From: Pseudodonghicola xiamenensis DSM 18339
GTDB lineage: Bacteria > Pseudomonadota > Alphaproteobacteria > Rhodobacterales > Rhodobacteraceae
DNA length: 64,000 bases
Assembly (NCBI RefSeq): GCF_000429365.1
Contig: NZ_AUBS01000008.1
Coordinates: 94,346 to 158,345, forward strand
Direction: 5' to 3'
Shown here piece after piece: positions 1 through 7,824 of the stretch. The first letter of the stretch is position 1, and every line of letters begins with the position of its first letter. Position numbers and translations under genes: made by a program. Under the pieces are notes generated by a model, which had not been told where the DNA came from, ran no database searches, and was given only the letters and a program-made list of their open reading frames with translations.

Positions 1-27
1 GCAGGCTTGCGATCCGTGGCGCGCGAT

Positions 28-471
28 TTATTTCGCGGCGGCTTTCTTGGCGGCGGCGGTCACCTCTTCGGTGGCCTTCTTCACCGCAGCAGTGGCGTCC
101 TGGGTCATGTCTTTCCCGGCAGCCATCAGCAGCTCGACGGTGTCCATCTGCACTTTCTTGGCGATTTCGGCAAAGGCGGCCATGTTCTCGGCGGCAACTT
201 CAGCCGAGGCCGAGGCGAAATCACTGAATGCCTTGGCGTAGTCTGCCGGCTCGGCCTTCGCCTTCGAGACATCGGCGAGCTTGGACAGGGTGTCCTTGGC
301 CCAGGCGGACGAAATCTCCGAGGTCTTTTCCGCCGCTTCGATCGCCACGGCCGACAGTTTCTCGTTCAGGGCCGCAGTGGTTTTGAATGCATCTTCCATC
401 GCGGTGGTGTCCACCGGAAAGGCACCCATCACATCTTTCATCATCGCGGTGAAATCTTGAGTCTTTGCCAT
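28..471 (-). CDS. phaP: Phasin family protein (PHA granule-associated)
   Basis: This encodes a 147-residue, Ala/Lys/Glu-rich helical protein with a MAKTQDFT start and a low-complexity tail of Ala and Lys. It has the features of phasins, which coat polyhydroxyalkanoate granules in the cytoplasm. The start at 471 has an AAGGA ribosome-binding site upstream; a longer in-frame reading to 555 is Cys-rich and unlikely. It lies downstream of phaC on the same strand with 130 bp between, and that gap holds two PhaR-type palindromes, so it probably has its own promoter repressed by PhaR. phaR is expected just left of the window but is not visible. Confidence 0.9.
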   Translation of the reverse strand: MAKTQDFTAMMKDVMGAFPVDTTAMEDAFKTTAALNEKLSAVAIEAAEKTSEISSAWAKDTLSKLADVSKAKAEPADYAKAFSDFASASAEVAAENMAAFAEIAKKVQMDTVELLMAAGKDMTQDATAAVKKATEEVTAAAKKAAAK

Positions 472-533
472 TGTCACAATCCTTACGCGCTGTTCGGGAG
501 TATCCCGCGTTTGTTCAGCTACAGACAATATGC

Positions 534-550
534 ATGCTGCAGCGCAGCAT
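534..550. promoter_or_regulatory. PhaR-type operator, site 1 (ATGCTGCAGCGCAGCAT)
   Basis: This is a perfect 17-bp palindrome holding CTGC-N3-GCAG, the motif reported for PhaR binding in Paracoccus denitrificans. It sits about 65 bp upstream of the phaP start, where a repressor that also binds PHA granules would act. Assignment to PhaR is by motif only. Confidence 0.6.
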
Positions 551-564
551 TTCAAGGAAATTCG

Positions 565-575
565 CTGCGATGCAG
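565..575. promoter_or_regulatory. PhaR-type operator, site 2 (CTGCGATGCAG)
   Basis: A second CTGC-N3-GCAG motif lies 28 bp centre to centre from the first, in the phaC-phaP gap. Two copies near one promoter make a chance match less likely. Confidence 0.55.
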
Positions 576-601
576 AAAAGTTTTGGAATTTTCAGCCGAG
601 A

Positions 602-2407
602 TCAGAGGCTTGTCGTCGAGGCCACATAGGTCCCCGGAGCCGCGCCGAGGCTCGGATGCTCCGAATCACCCGGAACGCGAGCCGGCACCTGCTTCCCCGC
701 CCGCTTCGACAGCCAGGCCCCCCACTGCGGCCACCAGGACCCTTCGTTGAAGGTGGCCCCGTTCATCCAGGTTTCGGCATCCCCACTCAGATCCGGATTG
801 GTGTAGTGACCATATTTCTTCTTGCTGGGCGGGTTGACGATGCCGGCGACATGGCCCGATTGCGACACGATGAACTGCTTCGAGCGCGATCCCATCTGTC
901 GCACGCCGCGATAGCAGTCGCGCCAGGCAGCGATATGATCTGTCTCGCAGGAAATCGACATCAGCGGCACGGTCACGTCCTTGACCCGCAAGGTTTCGCC
1001 GCACAGTTCAAACCCGTCGGAGCAGAATTCATTGCGCTGACACAGCCCGCGCAGATATTGCACCGCCATCTTGCCCGGCAAATTGGTGCCGTCACCGTTC
1101 CAGAACAGCAAATCGAAGGCCGGAGGCGCCTCGCCCATCATGTAGCTGCGGATCGCCGGGCTGTAGATCAGATCGTTCGACCTGAGGAACGAGAAGGTGC
1201 GCGCCATGATGTAAGAGCGCAAGATCCCCTTTTCCTTCACCTCCTCCTCGATCGCATCGACAAAATCATTCTGCAAGAAGGGGGTGAATTCGCCCTGATC
1301 GGCGAAATCGGTCAGCGTGGTGAAGAAGGTGGCGGATTTCACCGACTTGTCGCCACGCTTGTGCAAGAGCGCCAGCACCAGCGCCAGAGTGGTCCCGGCG
1401 ATGCAATAGCCCACCGCATTGACCTGCTCGGTCTTGCAGATGGCCTTGACCTCGCGCAGCGCGGTCAGGAAACCGTCCTCGATGTAATCTTCCATGCCGA
1501 CGTCGGCATAGCTCTCGTCGGGATTGACCCAACTTACCACAAAGAGCGTATAGCCCTGTTCGACGATCCACTTGATCAGGCTGTTCTGCGGCTTGAGGTC
1601 GAGGATATAGAACTTGTTGATCCAAGGCGGGAACAACACGATGGGGATTTCATGCACCGTCTCTGTGGTCGGGCTGTACTGGACGATTTCCATCATCCGG
1701 TTGCGATAGACCACCTCTCCGGGCGAGGTGGCGATATTGCCGCCAACCTGGAAGGCGCTTTCATCGGCCAGCCGCACCACCAGTTCGCCCTGGTTCGCTT
1801 CGAGATCGGCGATCAGATTCTCCAGCCCGTCGACCAGCGATTGCCCTTCGGTCTCAAGCGCGCGTTCCAGTGCATCCGGGTTTGTCGCCAGGTAATTTGT
1901 TGGTGACATCAGATCGACGATCTGGCGCGCGAAATACTTCAATCGCCGCTTTTCGATCTCGTCGATCGTATCGACACTGGCGACTGCCTGTTCAATCGCC
2001 TCTGCGTTGATCTGATATTGCTGCTTGATGAAGTTGAAATAAGGATGCGTGTCCCACAGCGGATTGGCAAACCGCCGGTCGCGCGGGCCGGGATCCGCCG
2101 GCGCCACCAGCTTGCCGCTGGCCAGCGCTTGCTGAGCCTCGGCGAAATGCTTTACCGACTTGCCCCAATATTCGATCTGATGCTCCAACACCTTGGCGGG
2201 GTTCTGCACGGCCTGAGCCCAATAGGCTGCCGCTGCCTTGGTAAACACCCCGTGATCGGGAGTATTCAATCCAGGATTGTGAGATGTCTTGTGCGTCATC
2301 ACGTCGATCAGCCGCTTAGACAGCGCTTCGACTTTGGAAAGGTTCTCGGTCAGCCGGTCCAGATGCTCCCCCGGTACCGGGCCGCCCACATCGGGTACAG
2401 TTGTCAT
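602..2407 (-). CDS. phaC: Class I poly(3-hydroxyalkanoate) synthase
   Basis: This is a 601-residue polyester synthase that polymerises (R)-3-hydroxyacyl-CoA into storage granules. It has the N-terminal PhaC domain (about 100-270) followed by an alpha/beta hydrolase core. The lipase-like box GYCIAG carries the catalytic Cys at position 335, and the conserved Asp/His regions follow (SCETDHIAAW, SQSGHVAG). The length matches class I enzymes, which need no PhaE or PhaR subunit. It is divergent from the depolymerase phaZ across a 111-bp intergenic region and is followed by phaP, the usual Rhodobacteraceae order. Confidence 0.95.
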   Translation of the reverse strand: MTTVPDVGGPVPGEHLDRLTENLSKVEALSKRLIDVMTHKTSHNPGLNTPDHGVFTKAAAAYWAQAVQNPAKVLEHQIEYWGKSVKHFAEAQQALASGKLVAPADPGPRDRRFANPLWDTHPYFNFIKQQYQINAEAIEQAVASVDTIDEIEKRRLKYFARQIVDLMSPTNYLATNPDALERALETEGQSLVDGLENLIADLEANQGELVVRLADESAFQVGGNIATSPGEVVYRNRMMEIVQYSPTTETVHEIPIVLFPPWINKFYILDLKPQNSLIKWIVEQGYTLFVVSWVNPDESYADVGMEDYIEDGFLTALREVKAICKTEQVNAVGYCIAGTTLALVLALLHKRGDKSVKSATFFTTLTDFADQGEFTPFLQNDFVDAIEEEVKEKGILRSYIMARTFSFLRSNDLIYSPAIRSYMMGEAPPAFDLLFWNGDGTNLPGKMAVQYLRGLCQRNEFCSDGFELCGETLRVKDVTVPLMSISCETDHIAAWRDCYRGVRQMGSRSKQFIVSQSGHVAGIVNPPSKKKYGHYTNPDLSGDAETWMNGATFNEGSWWPQWGAWLSKRAGKQVPARVPGDSEHPSLGAAPGTYVASTTSL

Positions 2408-2518
2408 TTTAACGAATCCCCCCTACTCTCTCTCATACGCAGGATACCGTCGCCACGTTCGGGAGGCAAAGCGGCGTTTGGTCCAATTTGCGTCGTCATA
2501 AAAGCCAAGGAGACCTGA

Positions 2519-3823
2519 ATGCGCTACATGATGACCTATGATCTCATGGAGTCCGCCCGAAACGCCAATCAATGGCTGGGTGCCACTGCTCAATCTTTCG
2601 CCTCCTACCCCGCCTTTGCCATGATCCCGAACCCGACGTTGAACTGGATGGCAGCCTGGGGTCGGGTGACCGAGCGGTCATTCCAGCGAATGGTCGCGAA
2701 ACCCGACTGGGGTATCCGGACGGTTACGTGCGAAGATGGTAAAGATCACGTTGTCGAAGTTCAGACCGTGGTGGAAAAGCCCTTCGGCGATCTGATCTAT
2801 TTCAAGGTTCCGGGCCGCGACATCCAGCAGCGCAAGGTTCTGCTGGTCGCGCCGATGTCGGGCCATTACGCGACGCTCTTGCGTTCCACCGTGGCCAGCC
2901 TGCTGCCCGATTGCGAACTCTATGTCACCGACTGGCACAACGCCCGCGACATTCCGGTGTCCTGCGGCAAGTTCGATGTCGAGGATTATACGCTCTACCT
3001 GATGGACTTCATGCGCCATCTGGGCCCCGACACCCATGTGATCGCGGTCTGCCAGCCGGCACCGCTGGCGCTGGCCGCCACCGCCTATCTGGCCGAGCAG
3101 GACCCGGATGCCCAGCCATTGACCATGACGCTGATCGGTGGCCCGATCGACCCTGACGCCACCCCTACCGAGGTTACCGACTTCGGTCGCCGCGTCACCA
3201 TGGGCCATCTTGAGGAAACCGCGATCCAGCGGGTTGGCTTCAAGTACAAGGGCGTCGGCCGGATGGTCTATCCCGGTCTCCTGCAGCTCACCTCCTTCAT
3301 GTCGATGAACGCCGATCGCCATTCCGAGGCCTTCTCGAACCAAATCCGTCGCGAAATGCGCGGCGAGGCATCGGACCACGACGCCCACAACCGCTTTTAC
3401 GACGAATATCTGGCGGTGATGGACATGACGGCGGAATTCTACCTGTCGACGGTCGAGCGTGTCTTCAAGAATGGTGAAATCGCCAAGAATGAATTCATCG
3501 TCGACGGGCACAAGGTCGATACCGGCAAGATCACCAATGTGGCGGTGATGACGGTCGAGGGCGCCAATGATGACATTTCCGCCCCCGGTCAATGCGTCGC
3601 GGCACTGGCCCTGTGCTCCGGGCTTCCGGACAGCATGAAAGCCCAGCACCTGGAACCCGGCGCCGGCCATTACGGCATTTTTGCCGGCCGTTCGTGGCGC
3701 GACAATATCCGCCCCCTGGTGTTGCAGTTCATGAACAAGAACAACACCAAACGTTCCCAGCGCCGCCGGCAGCCCGGTTCCGCGGCACAGAATGCGGCCA
3801 ACAGAAATGCGGCTGCGGTCTGA
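2519..3823 (+). CDS. phaZ: Intracellular polyhydroxyalkanoate depolymerase
   Basis: This 434-residue protein mobilises stored PHA by hydrolysing granule polymer in the cytoplasm. It matches the PhaZ1-type intracellular depolymerase family. That family has no signal peptide, a conserved N-terminal region (GRVTERSF) and a lipase-like box in which Cys replaces Ser, here AVCQPAP with Cys178. Downstream there is an Asp-containing segment (VEGANDDIS) and a His-containing one (GAGHYGIF). The AAGGAG ribosome-binding site fixes the start at 2519. A strong terminator follows at 3857. Confidence 0.93.
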   Translation: MRYMMTYDLMESARNANQWLGATAQSFASYPAFAMIPNPTLNWMAAWGRVTERSFQRMVAKPDWGIRTVTCEDGKDHVVEVQTVVEKPFGDLIYFKVPGRDIQQRKVLLVAPMSGHYATLLRSTVASLLPDCELYVTDWHNARDIPVSCGKFDVEDYTLYLMDFMRHLGPDTHVIAVCQPAPLALAATAYLAEQDPDAQPLTMTLIGGPIDPDATPTEVTDFGRRVTMGHLEETAIQRVGFKYKGVGRMVYPGLLQLTSFMSMNADRHSEAFSNQIRREMRGEASDHDAHNRFYDEYLAVMDMTAEFYLSTVERVFKNGEIAKNEFIVDGHKVDTGKITNVAVMTVEGANDDISAPGQCVAALALCSGLPDSMKAQHLEPGAGHYGIFAGRSWRDNIRPLVLQFMNKNNTKRSQRRRQPGSAAQNAANRNAAAV

Positions 3824-3856
3824 TCCCGCAGCTTCCGGACCCCAGGTAAAACGATC

Positions 3857-3887
3857 ACGCAGGGGCAATTCCCCTGCGTTTTCTTTT
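3857..3887 (+). terminator. Rho-independent terminator of phaZ
   Basis: A perfect 9-bp stem, ACGCAGGGG paired with CCCCTGCGT, has a 5-nt loop and is followed by a T-rich run (TTTCTTTT). It lies 33 bp after the phaZ stop and before the convergent glycosyltransferase. Confidence 0.85.
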
Positions 3888-3914
3888 CCCCGGCTTGGCT
3901 GCGCGACAGTTCGT

Positions 3915-5150
3915 TCAGCCCGCCAGATGCGTCTTGATCAGATCACAGCGATGCCGAAAGACCATCTCATCGGTGAAGGGCGCCCCATCCTGCGCCGCAC
4001 GCCCGATCAAAGCGGCCAGGCTGGACCGGTCCCCTGCCAGCTCCGCCAAGCTGTCGGACAGGCTGGTGGTATCCCGCTGCGGCTCCAGCAGGCCACCGCC
4101 ATGGGCAGCGATCAGATCCTGGGCAAATCCGCCCTCGTAGCCGATCAGCGGCGTGCCTGAAATCAGCGCCTCGATCAGGCACCGGGGTGATTCCGGCGTC
4201 AAATGGCAGAACAGGAAAACATGCGCGGCCCGATAGGCCTCGATGATACGGGCGCGATCCGACACAAATCCCCTGAGCTCGACCCGGCCCGCAAGGCCGA
4301 GAGCCTCGATCCGCAGGCGCATTTCCGGCATCATTGCGCCGTCGCCAATCCATTCGGCCTGAAAGTCGACACCCCGCTGCCGCAACCCGTCAAGCGCGGC
4401 AAGCCAATCCAGTGGCCCCTTCATCATCTCTGCCCGCCCGACATAGAGCACTCGCAACGGCGCGCCAGCGCGCACCTCGGCCAGCTTGGCAGTCAGGCGG
4501 TCGGGGGAAATATGATCCTTCACACCGATGTGAATATTATGCACCAGATGCGGATTTCCGCTGTAGGGCGCATAATGCTCATAGGTCTCGCGCCCGTGAA
4601 ACAGCCCCAATGCGGCGCGGCGCACCACCCTGCGTTCAAGCCAGGCCATCGGGCGATGCGTGAGCCAGACCCGCAAGCGGCGGCGCCAACTGGCATCCTT
4701 GGGCATCACCCGGATCACCTGGGATTCGATCCTGTCAGTCCAGACCGCGAATGGCCGCCCCATGCGATGCGCGGCCAGCGCCGCTACCGCCCCCCAGTCG
4801 CCGAACAACCCACCGATGGCAAAGCTGAGGTATTGCGCCTCGGCGATCAGCGCCTTGATCCGGCGCCGGGTGGCCGGCAGGCAGCGCAGGAACACATCGG
4901 GACGATAGGCCATCGGCAGCGGTTCGATCCGTACCCGCCCAAGCGCCTCGGCATGATCGGCAGCGCACAGCCACCCCTGCGGCGGCGGCCCCGGCGCCAG
5001 CGGCATCATCGCCACCACCGTTTCGAAATGAACCGCCCAGAGCCGCAGCCCGTTGATCGCCTGGGCTTCGATCCAGAGCTCTCCCTCCCACTCATAGACC
5101 GGCACCGGCGCATAGAGCAGTAGTGCCCCGGCCTTGGGATGGCCGCTCAC
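3915..5150 (-). CDS. Glycosyltransferase, GT4-like (group 1)
   Basis: A 411-residue cytosolic, likely GT-B-fold, glycosyltransferase. The C-terminal half has the nucleotide-sugar-binding features of group 1 enzymes: LYVGRAEMMKG, GDGAMMPEM, and the E-x7-E motif in TPESPRCLIEAL. The N-terminal half is divergent. Translation starts at GTG (5150), overlapping the TGA of the upstream hydrolase as GTGA, so the two are probably translationally coupled. Donor and acceptor cannot be read from sequence; the capsule genes lie 25 kb away. Confidence 0.8.
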   Translation of the reverse strand: MSGHPKAGALLLYAPVPVYEWEGELWIEAQAINGLRLWAVHFETVVAMMPLAPGPPPQGWLCAADHAEALGRVRIEPLPMAYRPDVFLRCLPATRRRIKALIAEAQYLSFAIGGLFGDWGAVAALAAHRMGRPFAVWTDRIESQVIRVMPKDASWRRRLRVWLTHRPMAWLERRVVRRAALGLFHGRETYEHYAPYSGNPHLVHNIHIGVKDHISPDRLTAKLAEVRAGAPLRVLYVGRAEMMKGPLDWLAALDGLRQRGVDFQAEWIGDGAMMPEMRLRIEALGLAGRVELRGFVSDRARIIEAYRAAHVFLFCHLTPESPRCLIEALISGTPLIGYEGGFAQDLIAAHGGGLLEPQRDTTSLSDSLAELAGDRSSLAALIGRAAQDGAPFTDEMVFRHRCDLIKTHLAG

Positions 5151-5860
5151 GCTCGCCCCCCCGAGGGGGCCTGCAACCAGTCGCGTAGCGCCGCCGTGGT
5201 GAGCTCAGGCGCCTCGAGCGGTGGCAGGTGGCCGGCGCTCTCGATCACCTCGAGCCGCGCCGCGGGCATCAGGTCGGCCATCACTTCGTGGCGCCGGATC
5301 GGCGTCACCCCATCATGGCCCCCGCACAGGATCAGCGTCGGTGCCCTGTATTTGCGCAATGTACTTTGCTGGTCGCGGCGGCGTTGCAACGCACGAGACT
5401 GACGGACGAAGATTTCCGGCCCCAAATCCATGGCCATGGCGCGAAGGCCGGCGCGCACAGTAATCCGCCCCGCCCCCGGGGCAAGACTGTCAGGCGGGAT
5501 CAAACCAGCTATGACCTCGTCGAACCGCCCGGCCCGAGCTCCGACGATCTTCGGCTCGCGCGCGGCGGCCTCGGTCGGACTTTCCGCCAATGGATGGGTC
5601 GCCATCAGACACAATCGCCGCACCCGGTCCGGCACCCGGCGCAAGATTTCCATCGCCACCACTCCGCCCAGACCGAGCCCGGCCAGCGCAAAGCGCTGCG
5701 GCAGAACGTCGATCAGCGCCGAGGCGATCTCCTCCACCCTCTCGCCTTGGGTAATCGGCGCCACCATGACGGCACGATCTCGCGACAACGCATTGATCTG
5801 CGATGTAAAAACACGCGAATCGCACATCATGCCCGGCAGCAAAACCAACGCCTCGGTCAT
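5147..5860 (-). CDS. Alpha/beta hydrolase-fold protein lacking the nucleophilic serine
   Basis: A 237-residue protein with the alpha/beta hydrolase pattern: an N-terminal LLPGMM strand-loop, a nucleophile elbow near residue 63, an Asp region (GGHDGVTP) and a C-terminal His (ESAGHLPPLE). The elbow reads GLGLGG, so the position of the usual Ser in G-x-S-x-G is Gly63 (GGT). Ser (AGT) is one base away. The protein may be catalytically dead, may use another residue, or may carry a recent mutation. It overlaps the glycosyltransferase by 4 nt. Confidence 0.75.
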   Translation of the reverse strand: MTEALVLLPGMMCDSRVFTSQINALSRDRAVMVAPITQGERVEEIASALIDVLPQRFALAGLGLGGVVAMEILRRVPDRVRRLCLMATHPLAESPTEAAAREPKIVGARAGRFDEVIAGLIPPDSLAPGAGRITVRAGLRAMAMDLGPEIFVRQSRALQRRRDQQSTLRKYRAPTLILCGGHDGVTPIRRHEVMADLMPAARLEVIESAGHLPPLEAPELTTAALRDWLQAPSGGRA

Positions 5861-5977
5861 AGAATACCCTTTTCTCCGCCCCCCTTCGCCAAACGGCGGG
5901 CCACAGAAGTACGGATACCATGCGGATTTCCTGCCCGGCGGGCAAGCGGCTTTCCCCGACCGACACGGCTGTCGTGT

Positions 5978-6730
5978 TCAACCGGCCGGGTGCAGAATAT
6001 CCTCGATCGCGGCCTCGATCATCCCCAGGCAGGGACCGTCGGAAAAGCGGTGATCGGCATCCTTGACCAGCGTCAGCCGCATGTCGTCGCATGTCGCGTG
6101 ATCCAGCAATCTGAGCGCGGTGGCGGTGGAAACCGCGCTATCCGCCGTGCCCTGCAGGCAGCGCACCGGGAAAGGCAACGGCAATGGGTCGCGCAGCACC
6201 AGGTGGTCGCGACCATCGAGGATCATCCGCTTCGAAACCCGATAGGGTTCCATGTAATCCGAAGGCAGTTCCACATAACCATCGGCCCTGAGCCGGGCCT
6301 TCTGAATGGGCGAGAAATTGGCCCAATAGCCATCTTCGGTGAAATCCGGGGCCGCAGCCACGGTGACCACACCCTTGATCCTCTCAGGCTTGGCACGGGC
6401 CAGCAGCAGCGCCTGCCAGCCGCCCATCGAAGAGCCGACCGGGATGATCGGCCCATCGGTCAGAGCCTCGACAACGGCCAGCGTATCCTCGTGCCAATCG
6501 CCGATGGCGCCCTCTTCGAACAGGCCGGAGCTTTCACCATGCCCGGAGTAGTCGAACCGCAGAAAGGCCTGCCCGCGTGCCTTGGCCCAGGCCTCCAGAT
6601 GGGTGGCCTTGGTGCCCTCCATGTCGGATTTCAACCCGCCCAGGAACACCACCCAGGGCCCCTGCCCCTCGGTCCGGTGATAGGCAAGCTTGCGGCCCTG
6701 CGGGCTGTCGAGAAAAGTGGTGGCTGGCAT
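5978..6730 (-). CDS. Alpha/beta hydrolase, ABHD10-like
   Basis: A 250-residue hydrolase. Its segments (GGLKSDMEGTKA, RFDYSGHGESSG, GSSMGGW) recall the ABHD10 thioesterase/esterase family. Nucleophile elbow GSSMG, an Asp in GTADSAVS and His in DADHRFSD complete the triad. The start at 6730 is chosen because AAGGAG lies just upstream. It follows the ABC permease gene but is separated from it by a strong 14-bp hairpin, so it may be outside that operon. The substrate is unknown. Confidence 0.8.
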   Translation of the reverse strand: MPATTFLDSPQGRKLAYHRTEGQGPWVVFLGGLKSDMEGTKATHLEAWAKARGQAFLRFDYSGHGESSGLFEEGAIGDWHEDTLAVVEALTDGPIIPVGSSMGGWQALLLARAKPERIKGVVTVAAAPDFTEDGYWANFSPIQKARLRADGYVELPSDYMEPYRVSKRMILDGRDHLVLRDPLPLPFPVRCLQGTADSAVSTATALRLLDHATCDDMRLTLVKDADHRFSDGPCLGMIEAAIEDILHPAG

Positions 6731-6769
6731 GCACGTCTCCTTACACTTGTAAAATATCATGCCGGCAGT

Positions 6770-6805
6770 GGCGCCGGGCCGCAATGTGGAATGCGGCCCG
6801 GCGCC
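6770..6805 (-). terminator. 14-bp GC hairpin after the ABC permease
   Basis: This is a perfect inverted repeat, GGCGCCGGGCCGCA and its complement, with an 8-nt loop, located between the permease stop and the ABHD10-like gene. There is no T-run, so it could be a mRNA 3' end stabiliser or a factor-dependent terminator rather than an intrinsic one. Confidence 0.6.
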
Positions 6806-6813
6806 AAAGGTGT

Positions 6814-7824
6814 TTAGCGCCCGCTCATGATGATGCGATAGCGGAGCTGATCGAAGATCACCGCCAGGATCAGCAGCACCCCCAGCAGTACCATCTGCAT
6901 GTAGGAGCTGACCTGCGCCAAGTTCATGCCGTTTTGCACCAGCACGATGAAGAAGGCCCCCAGCACCACGTTTTCCACCCGACCGATACCACCGCGCAGA
7001 GAGACGCCGGCGATCACGCAGGCGGCGATGGATTCCAGCGCGATGGTGCCGCCCAGGTTCGCCTCGCCCGATTCAACCCGCGCGGTCAGCAAGAGACCGG
7101 TGAGCGAGGCGATTAGCGCGCAGACCATATAGGCCAGCATCAAGGTACGCTTGGTGTTGATCGCCGACAGATGCGCCGCCTTGAGATTGCCGCCGACCGC
7201 GTAGATCTGGGTGCCAAGCCGGGTACGCGACATGAAGACCCACATCACGACGATGCAGATCACCGCGATCAGCACCGGCACCGGTATCCCCCAGAGCCGC
7301 CCGAAACCGAAGGTATCGGCGAATTCAAACGGCAGGCCAGAGACCGGCACGCCACCGGTGAGAAACAGCGCCAGTCCCGCGCCCACCGAGGAGACGCCCA
7401 GCGTCATGATGAAGGGCGAGACGTCGAAATAGGCGACACCGAGGCCATTCACCATCCCCACCAGCAGCGCCGCGGCAAAGCCCGCGAAGGCCCCCAAGAG
7501 GATCGCCAGCCAGATCGCATCCGGAAAGAGGCCTGCGAAGAACACCATGGCCGAGGCCGAGACCACCGAGGTCAGCGCGATCGCAGTGCCCACCGACAGG
7601 TCGAACCCGCCGGAGATCAGCACCAGCATCTGCCCTAGCGACACCAGCACCAGATAGACCGATTGCCGTGCCACATTGACCAGGTTCTGCCCGGTCAGGA
7701 ATTTCGACGACAACGCAGTGAAGATCACCAGCGCCGCCAACAGGAAGAACGGCAGAACGCCCACCTTGACGAAAACGCGCTTGATCAGACCTCCCGCGCC
7801 GTATTTTTTGCTTTGCTCGCTCAT
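6814..7824 (-). CDS. ABC transporter permease, ribose/sugar type (RbsC-like)
   Basis: A 336-residue polytopic inner-membrane protein of the BPD_transp_2 (RbsC/XylH) family with many hydrophobic segments and the typical SGGFDLSVGTAIAL motif. It presumably dimerises and works with the double-domain ATPase encoded immediately upstream; the genes overlap by ATGA at 7821-7824. The periplasmic partner is the TorT-like protein at 9400-10470. The family mostly carries sugars, but the linkage to oxoprolinase genes suggests a lactam, amide or related small solute here. Confidence 0.9.
   Translation of the reverse strand: MSEQSKKYGAGGLIKRVFVKVGVLPFFLLAALVIFTALSSKFLTGQNLVNVARQSVYLVLVSLGQMLVLISGGFDLSVGTAIALTSVVSASAMVFFAGLFPDAIWLAILLGAFAGFAAALLVGMVNGLGVAYFDVSPFIMTLGVSSVGAGLALFLTGGVPVSGLPFEFADTFGFGRLWGIPVPVLIAVICIVVMWVFMSRTRLGTQIYAVGGNLKAAHLSAINTKRTLMLAYMVCALIASLTGLLLTARVESGEANLGGTIALESIAACVIAGVSLRGGIGRVENVVLGAFFIVLVQNGMNLAQVSSYMQMVLLGVLLILAVIFDQLRYRIIMSGR

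Noticed and set aside
2678..3868. A 396-residue open frame antisense to phaZ
   Set aside because: It is a shadow of the phaZ reading frame caused by high GC; residues are His/Gly/Arg-rich with no family features.
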